Below the pieces are notes generated by a model, which saw nothing but the letters and a program-made list of their open reading frames with translations, was not told where the DNA came from and ran no database searches. Position numbers and translations under genes: made by a program. Below are positions 52,592 through 61,808 of a stretch of DNA of 64,000 bases, one piece after another (position 1 is the first letter of the stretch; every line of letters begins with the position of its first letter). Origin of the DNA: Butyrivibrio sp. AE2015 (GTDB lineage: Bacteria > Bacillota > Clostridia > Lachnospirales > Lachnospiraceae); assembly GCF_000420825.1 (NCBI RefSeq), contig NZ_ATVR01000009.1, positions 1 through 64,000 of the forward strand, in the 5' to 3' direction.

Positions 52592-55303
52592 TTAGTTGCC
52601 GGCAGCTACGTTTTCCGGTACTGTGTCGACTACAGTTTCCGGTGCAGTTTCTGCAGCGGCTTCTGGGTTTGCTGCTGCGGCAGCGGCCTGTGCTGCAGCC
52701 TGTTCTGCAGCAATTATCTCGTCTATGCCTTCCTGAGCCATAAACTCGGCTGTATGGTGACATGTGTTGAGAACAGTAGTAGTATTACCATTTTCGTCTG
52801 TAATGGTCGTATATGCAGAATTGGTAGGTGTATAATCCACAAATCCTGACTGAAGAGCTGCAGGTACTTCAGGAGTAAGCTCAAATACTCCGGCAGTCTT
52901 AAATGGACAGCTTTCAGTGGATGGACAACCATCTATTGCACACATTGTTCCTGCATAGTGTACATCACAGCTTTCTGTAGGTACTGTGCCTTCTTCAAAA
53001 TACTCAGTATAAAGAGTTCCGTCACATAGGCCTGCAATCGGCTGTTTGCCTGATCTTGAGCAAACCGTTGCTGAAACAATTCCATCAGGTATGCTGAAGG
53101 AGGAGTATGGAAGATCAGCGTGGATCTTTTCCATTACCTTTCTCCACATGGTCTTGGAGAGGTTCTTTTCAGCTGAATTGGTCATCTTTTCGTTGTTGTC
53201 ATAACCGGTCCAGGTTGTTGCAGTGTAGTAGTTAGTAAATCCAGCAAACCATACATCTACATAGTCTGAAGTTGTACCGGTCTTACCTGCTATTGCTGTT
53301 GTACCAAAGTTAACTGAACCACCGGTACCACTTGTAACAACGTCCTGCATTGCGCTTGTGAGAAGGAATGCTGTTGTTTCTTTTAAAATTCTCTTTGAGT
53401 TAGCCTGTGTATTATCGAGGATAACATTTCCATCGTGATCAACAACCTTAGTGTATAACTTAGGCTCAATATAGACACCGCCATTTGCGATAGCAGCGTA
53501 TGCTGCATTAAGTTCAAAGTTCTTAACACCCTTTGTAAGACCACCAAGAGCAGTTGACTGCTGAATATCTGAATATGTTTTGCCGTTGATCACTTCTTTT
53601 TCAACGATAGTTGTGAATCCAAAGTTCTTAAGATAATCAAATGCAAGCTGAGGAGTGATAAGTGTAATTGCTTCAACTGCGATAACGTTCATTGAATCTC
53701 TGATCGCAGCTCTTACGTTGTTGAGTCCTCTGTATTCAGAACCCCACCAGTTTCTTACAAGAGTTCCATTTGAGTAAGCAAACGGAGCATCATTAAATAC
53801 TGTGGCAAGTGTGAGACCTGCACTGTCGATACCAGGAGCATAAGTTGATATAACCTTAAATGTTGAACCGGGCTGTCTGTAGGAATCAGTAGCTCTGTTA
53901 AGGGTTCTGCTGGCTGTCTTGGTACCACGGCCTCCAACCATTGCAACTATATAACCTGTGCTCTGTTCCTCAATAGTAAGTGATACCTGAGGCTGAGGTG
54001 TGAGATTAATCTTTTCACCAAGAACTGTATCGCCATCTGACATGACAGCTGCCTTGTATTCTTCTATAGCAGCGTCTGCTTCTTCTGAGGAATTAAAGAG
54101 CATATTGAAACTGCTCTTTTGCTCCTTGAAGTAGCTTGTAAACATCTCACTGCTGTAGTTTGTAACTGTGCCATCAGCAGACTTGACAGAGAGCTCATAA
54201 GCAAGAAGATACTTAGTTCCTTCAGGGTAGTTACTTTCGTCTGTGTAAACTTCATCACAGATTGCCTGGATCTTTGGATCCTGTGTTGAATAGATCTTAA
54301 GACCGCCGCTGTAAAGAAGTGTATAAGCCTGAGTCTCATTGTATCCGGCCTCAATAAGGTCTTCTAAGACTTCATTTGTAAGTGCATCTACAAAGTAGGA
54401 GTTAACAGTAGAATCGCCGCCAGTCTCCTGATTTACATTCTGGATCCTTGCATATACATCATCTGTCATGGCTGAATCATATTCAACCTGTGAAATATAA
54501 CCCTGCTCAAGCATTTTTCTGAGAACCTTGTTACGGCGCTCTGAGTTGTTTTCAGGGTGAGTAATGGGGTTAAATCTGCTGGGGTTCTGTGTGATTCCTG
54601 CAATAACTGCACACTCTGAAAGAGTAAGCTCACTGACAGATTTATTAAAGTAGCGAAGTGATGCAGCCTGAACACCAAGAGTGTTAGAACCGAGGTTGAT
54701 AGTGTTCATGTAGTTGATCAAAATATCATCCTTGCTCATTTTCTTTTCAAGCTGTATTGCAAGATACTGTTCCTGAATCTTACGCTTGACACTCTGAAGC
54801 TTTGTTTCATTTGTCCAACCTGAGAAAACGTTGTTCTTAAGAAGCTGCTGCGTTATGGTACTGGCACCTTCAGAGAAATTACCGGTTGTGATACCTCTTA
54901 CTGCAGCACGGATGATACCCTGGATATCAATACCATTGTGGTCATAAAATCTTTCGTCCTCAATGGCTACAAAAGCGTGTGCCAAATTCTCAGGAACCAT
55001 ATCCATAGTTACAGGAATACGGTTAGAATCTGTAGAGACAAGCTTGGCAGTCTGGTTTCCTTCTGTGTCATATACAAAAGTTGAGAAACCGGATGGAGTG
55101 ACATCAATGTTGGTGATATCAGGCGCTGTTGCAATAATGCCGTTGAAAACACCTATTCCGGCGCTTGCTCCAATAATAAAGAAGCCTATTATAAGAGAAA
55201 GCAAAATATAGAATCCGAAGAGACTAAATTTCTTTCCCCATTTATCGGTACCGGAGTTAAGCTCTTTTGCTTGATTTACGATACCTCTTTTTCCGTAATT
55301 CAT
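52592..55303 (-). CDS. Class A penicillin-binding protein (PBP1A type)
   Basis: 903 residues. Bifunctional peptidoglycan synthase at the membrane. N-terminal helix (about 28-52), GT51 glycosyltransferase (about 85-280) with EDERFYDHNGID (catalytic Glu near 116) and STITQQLLKN, then the transpeptidase: SxxK Ser in QPGSTFKV (about 478), SMN in RDSMN and KTGTTS (about 673). A Cys-containing C-terminal region (about 755-840: CDGTLYTEYFEEG..., HYAGTMCAIDGCPSTESC) and an Ala/Pro-rich tail follow. The tail is unusual for its conserved-looking Cys residues. Confidence 0.96.
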   Translation of the reverse strand: MNYGKRGIVNQAKELNSGTDKWGKKFSLFGFYILLSLIIGFFIIGASAGIGVFNGIIATAPDITNIDVTPSGFSTFVYDTEGNQTAKLVSTDSNRIPVTMDMVPENLAHAFVAIEDERFYDHNGIDIQGIIRAAVRGITTGNFSEGASTITQQLLKNNVFSGWTNETKLQSVKRKIQEQYLAIQLEKKMSKDDILINYMNTINLGSNTLGVQAASLRYFNKSVSELTLSECAVIAGITQNPSRFNPITHPENNSERRNKVLRKMLEQGYISQVEYDSAMTDDVYARIQNVNQETGGDSTVNSYFVDALTNEVLEDLIEAGYNETQAYTLLYSGGLKIYSTQDPKIQAICDEVYTDESNYPEGTKYLLAYELSVKSADGTVTNYSSEMFTSYFKEQKSSFNMLFNSSEEADAAIEEYKAAVMSDGDTVLGEKINLTPQPQVSLTIEEQSTGYIVAMVGGRGTKTASRTLNRATDSYRQPGSTFKVISTYAPGIDSAGLTLATVFNDAPFAYSNGTLVRNWWGSEYRGLNNVRAAIRDSMNVIAVEAITLITPQLAFDYLKNFGFTTIVEKEVINGKTYSDIQQSTALGGLTKGVKNFELNAAYAAIANGGVYIEPKLYTKVVDHDGNVILDNTQANSKRILKETTAFLLTSAMQDVVTSGTGGSVNFGTTAIAGKTGTTSDYVDVWFAGFTNYYTATTWTGYDNNEKMTNSAEKNLSKTMWRKVMEKIHADLPYSSFSIPDGIVSATVCSRSGKQPIAGLCDGTLYTEYFEEGTVPTESCDVHYAGTMCAIDGCPSTESCPFKTAGVFELTPEVPAALQSGFVDYTPTNSAYTTITDENGNTTTVLNTCHHTAEFMAQEGIDEIIAAEQAAAQAAAAAANPEAAAETAPETVVDTVPENVAAGN

Positions 55304-55393
55304 ACATTAACCTTCCTATACTTAGTCCATTTTAACCAATAAAGTATAACATGAATCCAAGGGATAATAAAGAAATGGGGTGAAAATTAAGAA

Positions 55394-55425
55394 TTGTAAC
55401 AATTATGCCACATTTCTGATATAAT
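55394..55425 (+). promoter_or_regulatory. yigZ promoter, leaderless
   Basis: TATAAT (55420-55425) lies 7 bases before the ATG (55433). A TTGTAA (55394-55399) is 20 bases upstream; TAACAA (55397-55402) gives a 17-base spacer. Confidence 0.6.
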
Positions 55426-55432
55426 TTAGCAC

Positions 55433-56065
55433 ATGAGTGAAAGAGATTCTTATAAAGTAGTAATTTCAAATGGATGCGGAGAGATTGTCGAGAAAAAATC
55501 CCGCTTTATCGCAAATGTTTTTCCTGTGGAAAACCAGCAGCAGGCGGAAGAAAAAATAGCAGAGATATCCAAAAAGTATTGGGATGCCAGACATAACTGC
55601 TATGCTTTTGTTATTGGGAAAAATAGCGAGAATACAAGATGTAGTGATAATGGTGAGCCTTCAGGAACAGCGGGAAAGCCGATCCTTGAGGTGATAAAAG
55701 GGGCAGGCCTTACCAATACCCTTGTTATAGTAACCAGATATTTTGGCGGAGTTTTACTTGGAACAGGCGGTCTTGTAAGGGCTTATACCCAGGCTGCGCA
55801 GGCAGGAATCGCAGATGCCCGGATCGGTGAAATGGTATATTCACAGAAACTCACCTTGGAAGTTGCCTATAACATGGTAAATAATGTTCAGTATTACCTT
55901 GGGCAGAACAATATCGCCATTGCTGACTCCCGCTATGAAGCTAACGTTCAGTTCGATATCTGCGTAAAAGAAGCAGATGTAAAACGCATAACTGACGGCC
56001 TTACCCAAAAATGTGAAGGCCAGATAAGCATTATAGAAGGGGATAAGGACTATTTTCGGCAGTAA
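55433..56065 (+). CDS. yigZ: YigZ/IMPACT family protein
   Basis: 210 residues. The N-terminal impact domain is clear: KKSRFIANVFPVENQQQAEEKI, DARHNCYAFVIG, CSDNGEPSGTAGKPIL and RYFGGVLLGTGGLVRAYTQAA. The C-terminal domain (about 130-210) is ferredoxin-like, as in the YigZ/YvyE family. Function unknown; it may bind nucleic acid or act on translation. The family start fits ATG 55433 exactly, though it has no ribosome binding site. Confidence 0.95.
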   Translation: MSERDSYKVVISNGCGEIVEKKSRFIANVFPVENQQQAEEKIAEISKKYWDARHNCYAFVIGKNSENTRCSDNGEPSGTAGKPILEVIKGAGLTNTLVIVTRYFGGVLLGTGGLVRAYTQAAQAGIADARIGEMVYSQKLTLEVAYNMVNNVQYYLGQNNIAIADSRYEANVQFDICVKEADVKRITDGLTQKCEGQISIIEGDKDYFRQ

Positions 56066-56071
56066 ATCATA

Positions 56072-56258
56072 AATCAAGAAGTGCCCATAACTATGGATAG
56101 AGCGATTTAGTATGAGCAATAGAGACAGTTAAGATAAAATAAAAGCCTTGTTTTCTGTTCTGAATAATCATGAAAGAAAACAAGGCGTATTATTTTATAT
56201 TTACTGTGTCTTTGCGAATACTCCGAGATCTATCCATAGTTATGGACACTTCTGGATT
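56072..56258. repeat. MITE-like palindromic element
   Basis: Outer inverted repeats of 29 bases (56072-56100 and 56230-56258) match at 27 positions; core CCATAACTATGGATAG versus CTATCCATAGTTATGG. The inner palindrome is GCCTTGTTTTCT (56145-56156) with AGAAAACAAGGC (56175-56186). The whole 187-base stretch can fold on itself. It fills the space between the converging yigZ and typA genes and is partly copied at 10530-10601. Confidence 0.8.
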
Positions 56259-56279
56259 TTATTCAATTCGCAGAAAGTA

Positions 56280-58109
56280 TTATTTCTTGAATCCGGCTCT
56301 CTTACGAAGAGTAGGATCAAGGATTCTCTTTCTGATACGAAGGCTTGTAGGTGTTACCTCCAAAAGCTCATCGTTATCAATGAATTCGATGCACTGCTCA
56401 AGAGACATGATCCTAGGTGGAACAAGACGAAGAGCTTCATCAGAAGATGATGTTCTTGTATTTGTAAGGTGCTTTGTCTTGCAGACGTTAACCTCAACGT
56501 CTTCGGATTTACCACTTGTTCCGATAACCATTCCTGAGTAAACCTTATCACCTGTCTTGATGAAGAGCTGTCCACGATCCTGAGCATTGAAAAGACCGTA
56601 TGCTGTAGCTTCACCTGTCTCGAAAGCGATGACTGAACCTGTCTTACGGTAGTTCATATCGCCCTTGTAAGGAGCATATCCATCGAAGATTGTGTTGATG
56701 ATACCATTACCCTTTGTATCAGTCATGAACTCACCTCTGTATCCGATAAGTCCACGTGAAGGAATGTTGAACTCAAGACGAGTGTAACCACCGTTTCCGG
56801 CACCCATGTTTACAAGCTCACCTTTTCTCTCACCGAGCTTCTGGATAACGCTTCCTGAGAATTCATCAGGAACATCGATGTAACATTTCTCCATAGGCTC
56901 AAGTTTGTGACCCTGTTCATCTGTGTGGTAGATAACCTCTGCCTTACTTACAGCGAACTCAAAGCCTTCACGACGCATTGTCTCAATAAGAACTGAAAGG
57001 TGAAGCTCACCACGTCCTGAAACCTTGAATGTCTCTGTTGTATCTGTATCTTCTACACGAAGAGAAACGTCAGTGTTAAGCTCTTTATAAAGTCTGTCAC
57101 GAAGGTGACGGCTGGTTACATATTTACCTTCCTGACCAGCAAGTGGAGAGTCATTAACAATGAAGTTCATTGAAATAGTAGGCTCTGAAATCTTCTGGAA
57201 TGGAATAGCAACCTGATTATCAACTGAGCAAAGTGTATCACCGATCTTAAGATCTTCGATACCTGAAATGGCAACGATTGAACCAATCTTTGCTTCCTGA
57301 ACTTCAACTCTTCCAAGTCCATCATACTCATAGAGCTTGCTGATCTTGGTCTTGATACGTCTGTCTGGCTCGTGGTGGTTAACAACTACAACTTCCTGGT
57401 TAACCTTAACGACACCGTTATCAACCTTACCTACACCGATACGTCCAACGTACTCGTTGTAATCGATTGTGCTGATAAGCACCTGTGTGCTGGCGTCAGG
57501 ATCACCAACAGGAGCTGGAATATAATTAACGATTGTATCAAGAAGTGGCTTCATATCTGTGCCAGGTTCATCAAGTGAAAGTGATGATGTTCCAGCCTTA
57601 GCTGATGCAAATACGAATGGGCAGTCAAGCTGATTATCATCGGCACCAAGATCCATAAGGAGCTCAAGTACTTCATCGATAACATCGTTTGGTCTTGCTT
57701 CAGGACGGTCAATCTTGTTGATACATACAATAACAGGAAGACCAAGATCCATTGCCTTACCAAGAACGAACTTGGTCTGTGGCATAGGACCTTCAAAAGC
57801 GTCAACGACAAGGATTACGCCGTTAACCATCTTAAGAACTCGCTCAACCTCACCACCAAAGTCTGCGTGACCTGGAGTATCAATGATGTTGATCTTGATA
57901 TCTTTATATGTGATAGCTGTGTTTTTAGACATGATGGTAATACCACGCTCTTTTTCGATATCCCCGGAGTCCATAACACGTTCTACAACTTCCTGACCGG
58001 CACGGAATACACCACTCTGTCTTAAAAGTCCGTCAACCAGAGTTGTTTTACCATGGTCAACGTGAGCGATAATAGCAACGTTTCTTACATCATTTCTAGT
58101 CTGCTTCAT
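56280..58109 (-). CDS. typA: Ribosome-associated GTPase TypA/BipA
   Basis: 609 residues. Translational GTPase for ribosome assembly and stress. GTP-binding motifs in order: G1 AHVDHGKTTL, G2 with ERGITI, G3 DTPGHADFGGEVER, G4 NKIDRPEA and G5 FASAKAG. The C-terminal TypA-specific domain has DEFSGSVIQKLGERKGEL and SRGLIGYRGEFMTDTKG. RBS AGAAAGG upstream. Length is normal. Confidence 0.97.
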   Translation of the reverse strand: MKQTRNDVRNVAIIAHVDHGKTTLVDGLLRQSGVFRAGQEVVERVMDSGDIEKERGITIMSKNTAITYKDIKINIIDTPGHADFGGEVERVLKMVNGVILVVDAFEGPMPQTKFVLGKAMDLGLPVIVCINKIDRPEARPNDVIDEVLELLMDLGADDNQLDCPFVFASAKAGTSSLSLDEPGTDMKPLLDTIVNYIPAPVGDPDASTQVLISTIDYNEYVGRIGVGKVDNGVVKVNQEVVVVNHHEPDRRIKTKISKLYEYDGLGRVEVQEAKIGSIVAISGIEDLKIGDTLCSVDNQVAIPFQKISEPTISMNFIVNDSPLAGQEGKYVTSRHLRDRLYKELNTDVSLRVEDTDTTETFKVSGRGELHLSVLIETMRREGFEFAVSKAEVIYHTDEQGHKLEPMEKCYIDVPDEFSGSVIQKLGERKGELVNMGAGNGGYTRLEFNIPSRGLIGYRGEFMTDTKGNGIINTIFDGYAPYKGDMNYRKTGSVIAFETGEATAYGLFNAQDRGQLFIKTGDKVYSGMVIGTSGKSEDVEVNVCKTKHLTNTRTSSSDEALRLVPPRIMSLEQCIEFIDNDELLEVTPTSLRIRKRILDPTLRKRAGFKK

Positions 58110-58164
58110 AAATAAACCTTTCTTATAATTAATACAATTAACAATTATTTCTCAAAACTTTAGT

Positions 58165-58193
58165 AGTATAGCACGCGTTTTTTTCTAGTTCAA
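58165..58193 (-). promoter_or_regulatory. typA promoter
   Basis: On the minus strand TTGAAC (58188-58193), 17-base spacer, TATACT (58165-58170), 55 bases before the start codon. Confidence 0.75.
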
Positions 58194-58269
58194 CCCCATT
58201 TTCATTTCCTTAATAAAGTAATAATAAAATGTTTATAGTGGCTACTTTATTGGAAAACGTGCGACGCTC

Positions 58270-58298
58270 TTGACACGCTTTTTTTCGTGTTGTAGTAT
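58270..58298 (+). promoter_or_regulatory. dapA promoter
   Basis: TTGACA (58270-58275), 17-base spacer, TAGTAT (58293-58298). The lysine aptamer starts 23 bases later. Confidence 0.8.
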
Positions 58299-58321
58299 TT
58301 AAAACAACTAAAGACGGTTTA

Positions 58322-58482
58322 GATAGAGGTTGCGTATTTAATGAGTATTTCTGTGGATGTGTCAGGCACAGATGAATCAGAAAAAAAGGTAAATACGCCG
58401 AAAGGTTCAATTACCTGAAGATTGGATACTTGGGCATGCAGTAAACAGCTGTATGACTGTCATCGAAAGATGGGGCGCTATC
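58322..58482 (+). ncRNA. Lysine riboswitch (L-box)
   Basis: Closing stem GATAG (58322) with CTATC (58478-58482). The conserved core is present: AGAGGTTGCG, AGTAT, ACGCCGAAAGG, TTGGATACTTGGGCA and GACTGTCATCGAAAGATGGGGCGCTATC-type end. It senses lysine and shuts off dapA by the terminator that follows. Covers the 480-base gap between typA and dapA with its promoter. Confidence 0.95.
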
Positions 58483-58511
58483 AACAATACAAATGCTTTA
58501 ACCAGGATTGT

Positions 58512-58548
58512 TATAGGCTCATCAGATTTTCTGTTGAGCCTTTTTCTT
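58512..58548 (+). terminator. Terminator of the lysine riboswitch
   Basis: AGGCTCATCAGA pairs with TCTGTTGAGCCT, then TTTTCTTT, 45 bases before dapA. Confidence 0.9.
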
Positions 58549-58592
58549 TGAAAAAACAGCATTAGCGCACCAAAAGCCAAAAGGAGGGCAAA

Positions 58593-59477
58593 ATGGCTAT
58601 TTTTAAGGGAGCAGGAGTTGCAATTGCAACACCATTTAAGGAAAACGGAGAGGTTAATTACGAAGAATTCGAGCGTCTTATCGAGTTCCAGATCGAGAAC
58701 GGAACAGATGCCATCATCGTATGCGGAACCACCGGAGAGGCAGCGACCATGAGTGAAGAAGAGCACATGGACGTTGTAAAGTTTTGTATAGACAAGGTAG
58801 CAAAAAGAATTCCTGTTATCGCAGGAACAGGTTCTAATTGCACAGAGACAGCTGTCAAGCTTTCAAAGCTTGCCGAGGAGTATGGCGCTGACGGATTACT
58901 GCTTGTTACTCCTTATTACAACAAGGCTACACAGGGCGGTCTCATCGCACATTTCTCAGCAGTAGCAAAAGAGGTAAATATACCGATCATTCTCTACAAT
59001 GTACCAAGCAGAACAGGCTGCAATATCCTTCCTGAGACAGCTGTTAAGCTTGCGCGTGAATACAAAAATATTGTTGGTATCAAGGATGCTACAGGTAATA
59101 TTTCACAGACAACCAAGATGATGCAGCTTGCAGAAGGATGCATCGATCTTTACTCAGGTGATGATGATCAGATTGTACCTATCATGTCAATTGGTGGTCT
59201 TGGTGTCATCTCAGTTCTTTCAAATATCGCTCCACGACAGACACATGAGATTTGTCAGAAGTGTCTTGAGGGGGATTATGCAGCTGCAAGAGAGCTTCAG
59301 TTCAAAGCTTTTCCTCTCGTGAAAGCTCTTTTCTCTGAGGTTAATCCTATCCCTGTTAAGAGTGCCCTTAAAATGGTAGGCTTTGCGGCAGGCCCTCTTC
59401 GCCTTCCTCTTACAGAGATGGAACCTGAGAATCAGGAAAAGCTCCGCGCAGAGATGAAGAAGTTCGGACTTATCTGA
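58593..59477 (+). CDS. dapA: 4-hydroxy-tetrahydrodipicolinate synthase
   Basis: 294 residues. Condenses pyruvate with aspartate semialdehyde in lysine and diaminopimelate synthesis. Family motifs: CGTTGEAATMS (catalytic Thr pair), YNVPSRTGCN with Tyr and Arg, and the Schiff-base Lys in VGIKDATGN (about 162). AGGAGG precedes the ATG. dapB follows 95 bases downstream. Confidence 0.97.
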   Translation: MAIFKGAGVAIATPFKENGEVNYEEFERLIEFQIENGTDAIIVCGTTGEAATMSEEEHMDVVKFCIDKVAKRIPVIAGTGSNCTETAVKLSKLAEEYGADGLLLVTPYYNKATQGGLIAHFSAVAKEVNIPIILYNVPSRTGCNILPETAVKLAREYKNIVGIKDATGNISQTTKMMQLAEGCIDLYSGDDDQIVPIMSIGGLGVISVLSNIAPRQTHEICQKCLEGDYAAARELQFKAFPLVKALFSEVNPIPVKSALKMVGFAAGPLRLPLTEMEPENQEKLRAEMKKFGLI

Positions 59478-59572
59478 TCGCGTTTATCAACAAAAATGTG
59501 CTAAAAAAATAAGATATCCACAATTTATCGGTGTATAAATCAGTTTAAACATACGATTTCAGAGGAGTAAAT

Positions 59573-60328
59573 ATGACAAAAATGATAATGCACGGCTGCA
59601 ATGGCCGCATGGGACATGTGATTATCGACCTTGTTAAGGAAGATAAGGATATAGAAGTTGTCGCAGGAGTAGATGCATATGGAGAGAGCTCCTACGATTT
59701 TCCTGTTTTTAAAAGCCTTGAGGAGTGCAATATGGCAGCAGATGTCATTGTTGATTTTTCAAATGCTTCTGCGGCAGAAGGTCTTTTAGCTTACTGTGAA
59801 AAGACATCAACTCCTGTTGTTCTTTGCTCAACAGGCCTTTCAGAAGATCAGCTTCTTAAGGTAAAAGAGACATCTAAGAAAGTTGCAGTTTTAAAGTCTG
59901 CCAATATGTCTGTTGGTGTTAACGCTCTTATGAAGGTTTTAAAAGAGGTTTCTCCACTTTTTGCGGCAGCAGGATTTGACATTGAGATAGTAGAAAAGCA
60001 CCACAATCAGAAACTTGATGCACCAAGTGGAACAGCAATTGCCCTTGCTGACAGCATCAACGATTCTCTTGGCAATGAATACGAGTATGTATATGACAGA
60101 AGCACAAGAAGAGAAAAGAGACCTGAAAAAGAGATAGGAATTTCAGCGGTTCGTGGTGGTACGATCGTGGGAGATCACGATGTTATCTTTGCGGGACACG
60201 ACGAAGTTGTAACTCTTTCTCACAGGGCTTATTCCAGAGCTATATTTGGAAAAGGAGCTATAGAGGCAGCCAAGTACCTTGCTGGAAAGCCTGCCGGAAT
60301 GTATGACATGAGTGACGTACTTGCCTGA
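59573..60328 (+). CDS. dapB: 4-hydroxy-tetrahydrodipicolinate reductase
   Basis: 251 residues. NAD(P)H-dependent second step of the pathway. N-terminal MHGCNGRMGHVI, the EKHHNQKLDAPSGTA motif with catalytic His and Lys (about 142-156), and GDHDVIFAGHDEVVTLSHRA at the C-terminus. AGAGGAG is 7 bases upstream. Stop is at 60326-60328. Confidence 0.97.
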   Translation: MTKMIMHGCNGRMGHVIIDLVKEDKDIEVVAGVDAYGESSYDFPVFKSLEECNMAADVIVDFSNASAAEGLLAYCEKTSTPVVLCSTGLSEDQLLKVKETSKKVAVLKSANMSVGVNALMKVLKEVSPLFAAAGFDIEIVEKHHNQKLDAPSGTAIALADSINDSLGNEYEYVYDRSTRREKRPEKEIGISAVRGGTIVGDHDVIFAGHDEVVTLSHRAYSRAIFGKGAIEAAKYLAGKPAGMYDMSDVLA

Positions 60329-60333
60329 TGATA

Positions 60334-60390
60334 TGGCTGAAGTTATACTACACACTCTTTTGGGATGTATGTGCAGCAGAACTTCAGCCA
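60334..60390 (+). repeat. Inverted repeat in the dapB-hisA gap
   Basis: TGGCTGAAGTT (60334-60344) and AACTTCAGCCA (60380-60390), a perfect 11-base match around a 35-base loop. It has no T run, so it is probably not a terminator. Confidence 0.65.
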
Positions 60391-60411
60391 TTATTTATGA
60401 AAGGAATGATC

Positions 60412-61203
60412 ATGAAGCTTAGACCATGTATTGATATTCATAACGGAAAAGTTAAACAGATTGTGGGTAGCAGTCTTAGAGATGCCGGAGATGTGGCCAG
60501 TGAGAACTATGTGTCCACAAGGGAAGCGGCATTTTATTCCAATATGTATAGAGAACTGGGACTTACGGGCGGCCATGTGATCCTTCTTAATTCTGTTGAC
60601 AGTCCTTACTATGAAATGACCAAAAAACAGGCTTTTGGAGCTCTTTTGGCTAATCCTGGACTTTTGCAGGTTGGCGGCGGGATAACTGCTGACAATGCAC
60701 AGGAATTTATTGATGCAGGTGCTTCTCATGTTATAGTAACCTCTTATGTGTTTAAAAATGGGAAAGTTAGCTTTACGAACCTGAAGAAGCTGGTTAAGGC
60801 TGTAGGGAAAGAGAGGATAGTTCTTGATCTTTCCTGTAAAGCAGGCGATGAATGCAAGGATGAGCCTGAATCTTACTATATTGTCACTGACAGATGGCAG
60901 AAAATGACTGATGTGAAGCTTTGCAGCGAAACACTTGATGAGCTTTCAGAGTACTGCGATGAGTTTCTGGTCCATGCAGCAGACGTTGAGGGTAAACAAA
61001 ACGGAATAGAAGAGAATGTAGTTAAGCTCCTGGCTGATTGGTGGAAAAGACCTATCACATATGCCGGCGGTGTTGGCAGTATATCTGATATTAAAACTTT
61101 GAAAAAGCTTGGAAAAGAAAAGATAGATGTTACTGTTGGATCTGCGCTTGATATATTTGGTGGGAAGCTGAAGATGGAAGATGTGATCACAGCATGTGAG
61201 TGA
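60412..61203 (+). CDS. hisA: Eukaryotic-type HisA (ProFAR isomerase)
   Basis: 263 residues. Isomerises the fourth intermediate of histidine synthesis (phosphoribosylformimino-AICAR-P). RPCIDIHNGKVKQIVG, GGHVILLNS, LQVGGGITADNAQEFIDAGASHVIVTSY and ITYAGGVGS fit the HIS6-type, more eukaryote-like branch of the family, found in a limited set of bacteria. No other histidine gene is near. ATG at 60412 chosen with AAAGGA 7 bases upstream; upstream codons back to 60328 encode no family sequence. Confidence 0.88.
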   Translation: MKLRPCIDIHNGKVKQIVGSSLRDAGDVASENYVSTREAAFYSNMYRELGLTGGHVILLNSVDSPYYEMTKKQAFGALLANPGLLQVGGGITADNAQEFIDAGASHVIVTSYVFKNGKVSFTNLKKLVKAVGKERIVLDLSCKAGDECKDEPESYYIVTDRWQKMTDVKLCSETLDELSEYCDEFLVHAADVEGKQNGIEENVVKLLADWWKRPITYAGGVGSISDIKTLKKLGKEKIDVTVGSALDIFGGKLKMEDVITACE

Positions 61204-61212
61204 TTCAAGGCT

Positions 61213-61250
61213 AAAAAAGGCCATCTGACTAGTGTCAGATGGCTTTTTCT
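61213..61250 (+). terminator. Terminator after hisA
   Basis: AAAAAGGCCATCTGACtagtGTCAGATGGCTTTTTC-type stem with TTTTT. Starts 10 bases past the stop. Confidence 0.92.
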
Positions 61251-61337
61251 ATTAATCATTGTTACAATCTTGCAAATTCAATATATATATATTAGAATAA
61301 GGCACTTTGTAGTCTGATTAATTGCTCTAATTCAGAA

Positions 61338-61538
61338 TTAAAGCTTGTTTACGTTTACGGCCTGAGGTCCCTTTTCGCCCTGGATTACATCATACTCTAC
61401 AGAAGCGCCCTCTTCGAGAGACTTGAAACCTTCCATGTTGAGTCCTGAATAATGTACGAATACATCATTTCCAGCCTCGTCTGAGATGAAGCCGTAACCC
61501 TTCTGGTTGTTGAACCACTTAACAGTACCTTTGTTCAT
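61338..61538 (-). CDS. csp: Cold shock protein
   Basis: 66 residues. Single CSD OB fold with RNP1 KGYGFISDE and RNP2 [11 protein letters not shown] chaperone. GTGGAGG precedes the ATG. The 230-base gap to the next gene on the right holds its leader and a TTGTC...GACAA inverted repeat (61580 area), but the cold-shock leader structure is not obvious. Confidence 0.96.
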   Translation of the reverse strand: MNKGTVKWFNNQKGYGFISDEAGNDVFVHYSGLNMEGFKSLEEGASVEYDVIQGEKGPQAVNVNKL

Positions 61539-61808
61539 TGTAATACCTCCACTAAAAATAAAAAAATATTCGTTCTGTTGTCTAGTCTATGACAACATAT
61601 TTACAATAGCACAGTAAAAAACAAAAGTAAAGCGCATATTTTGTATTTTGCGTATAATCATTACAATTTTTAGTGCTTTTCCGATATTAAAATTACCTCT
61701 TTACTTTACAAATTTAGAGTGATAAAATGTTTAAGCACGAAAGTATTTTATACGAAATATTGATAAGTTGTGGCGACAGAAAAAATATTGAATTGGAGGA
61801 CATGGCAT

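Noticed and set aside
56148-56450. Plus-strand 100-residue frame over the palindrome and the typA end
   Set aside because: It overlaps typA in antisense, and its resemblance to a frame at 10329-10592 comes from the shared repeat, not from coding.
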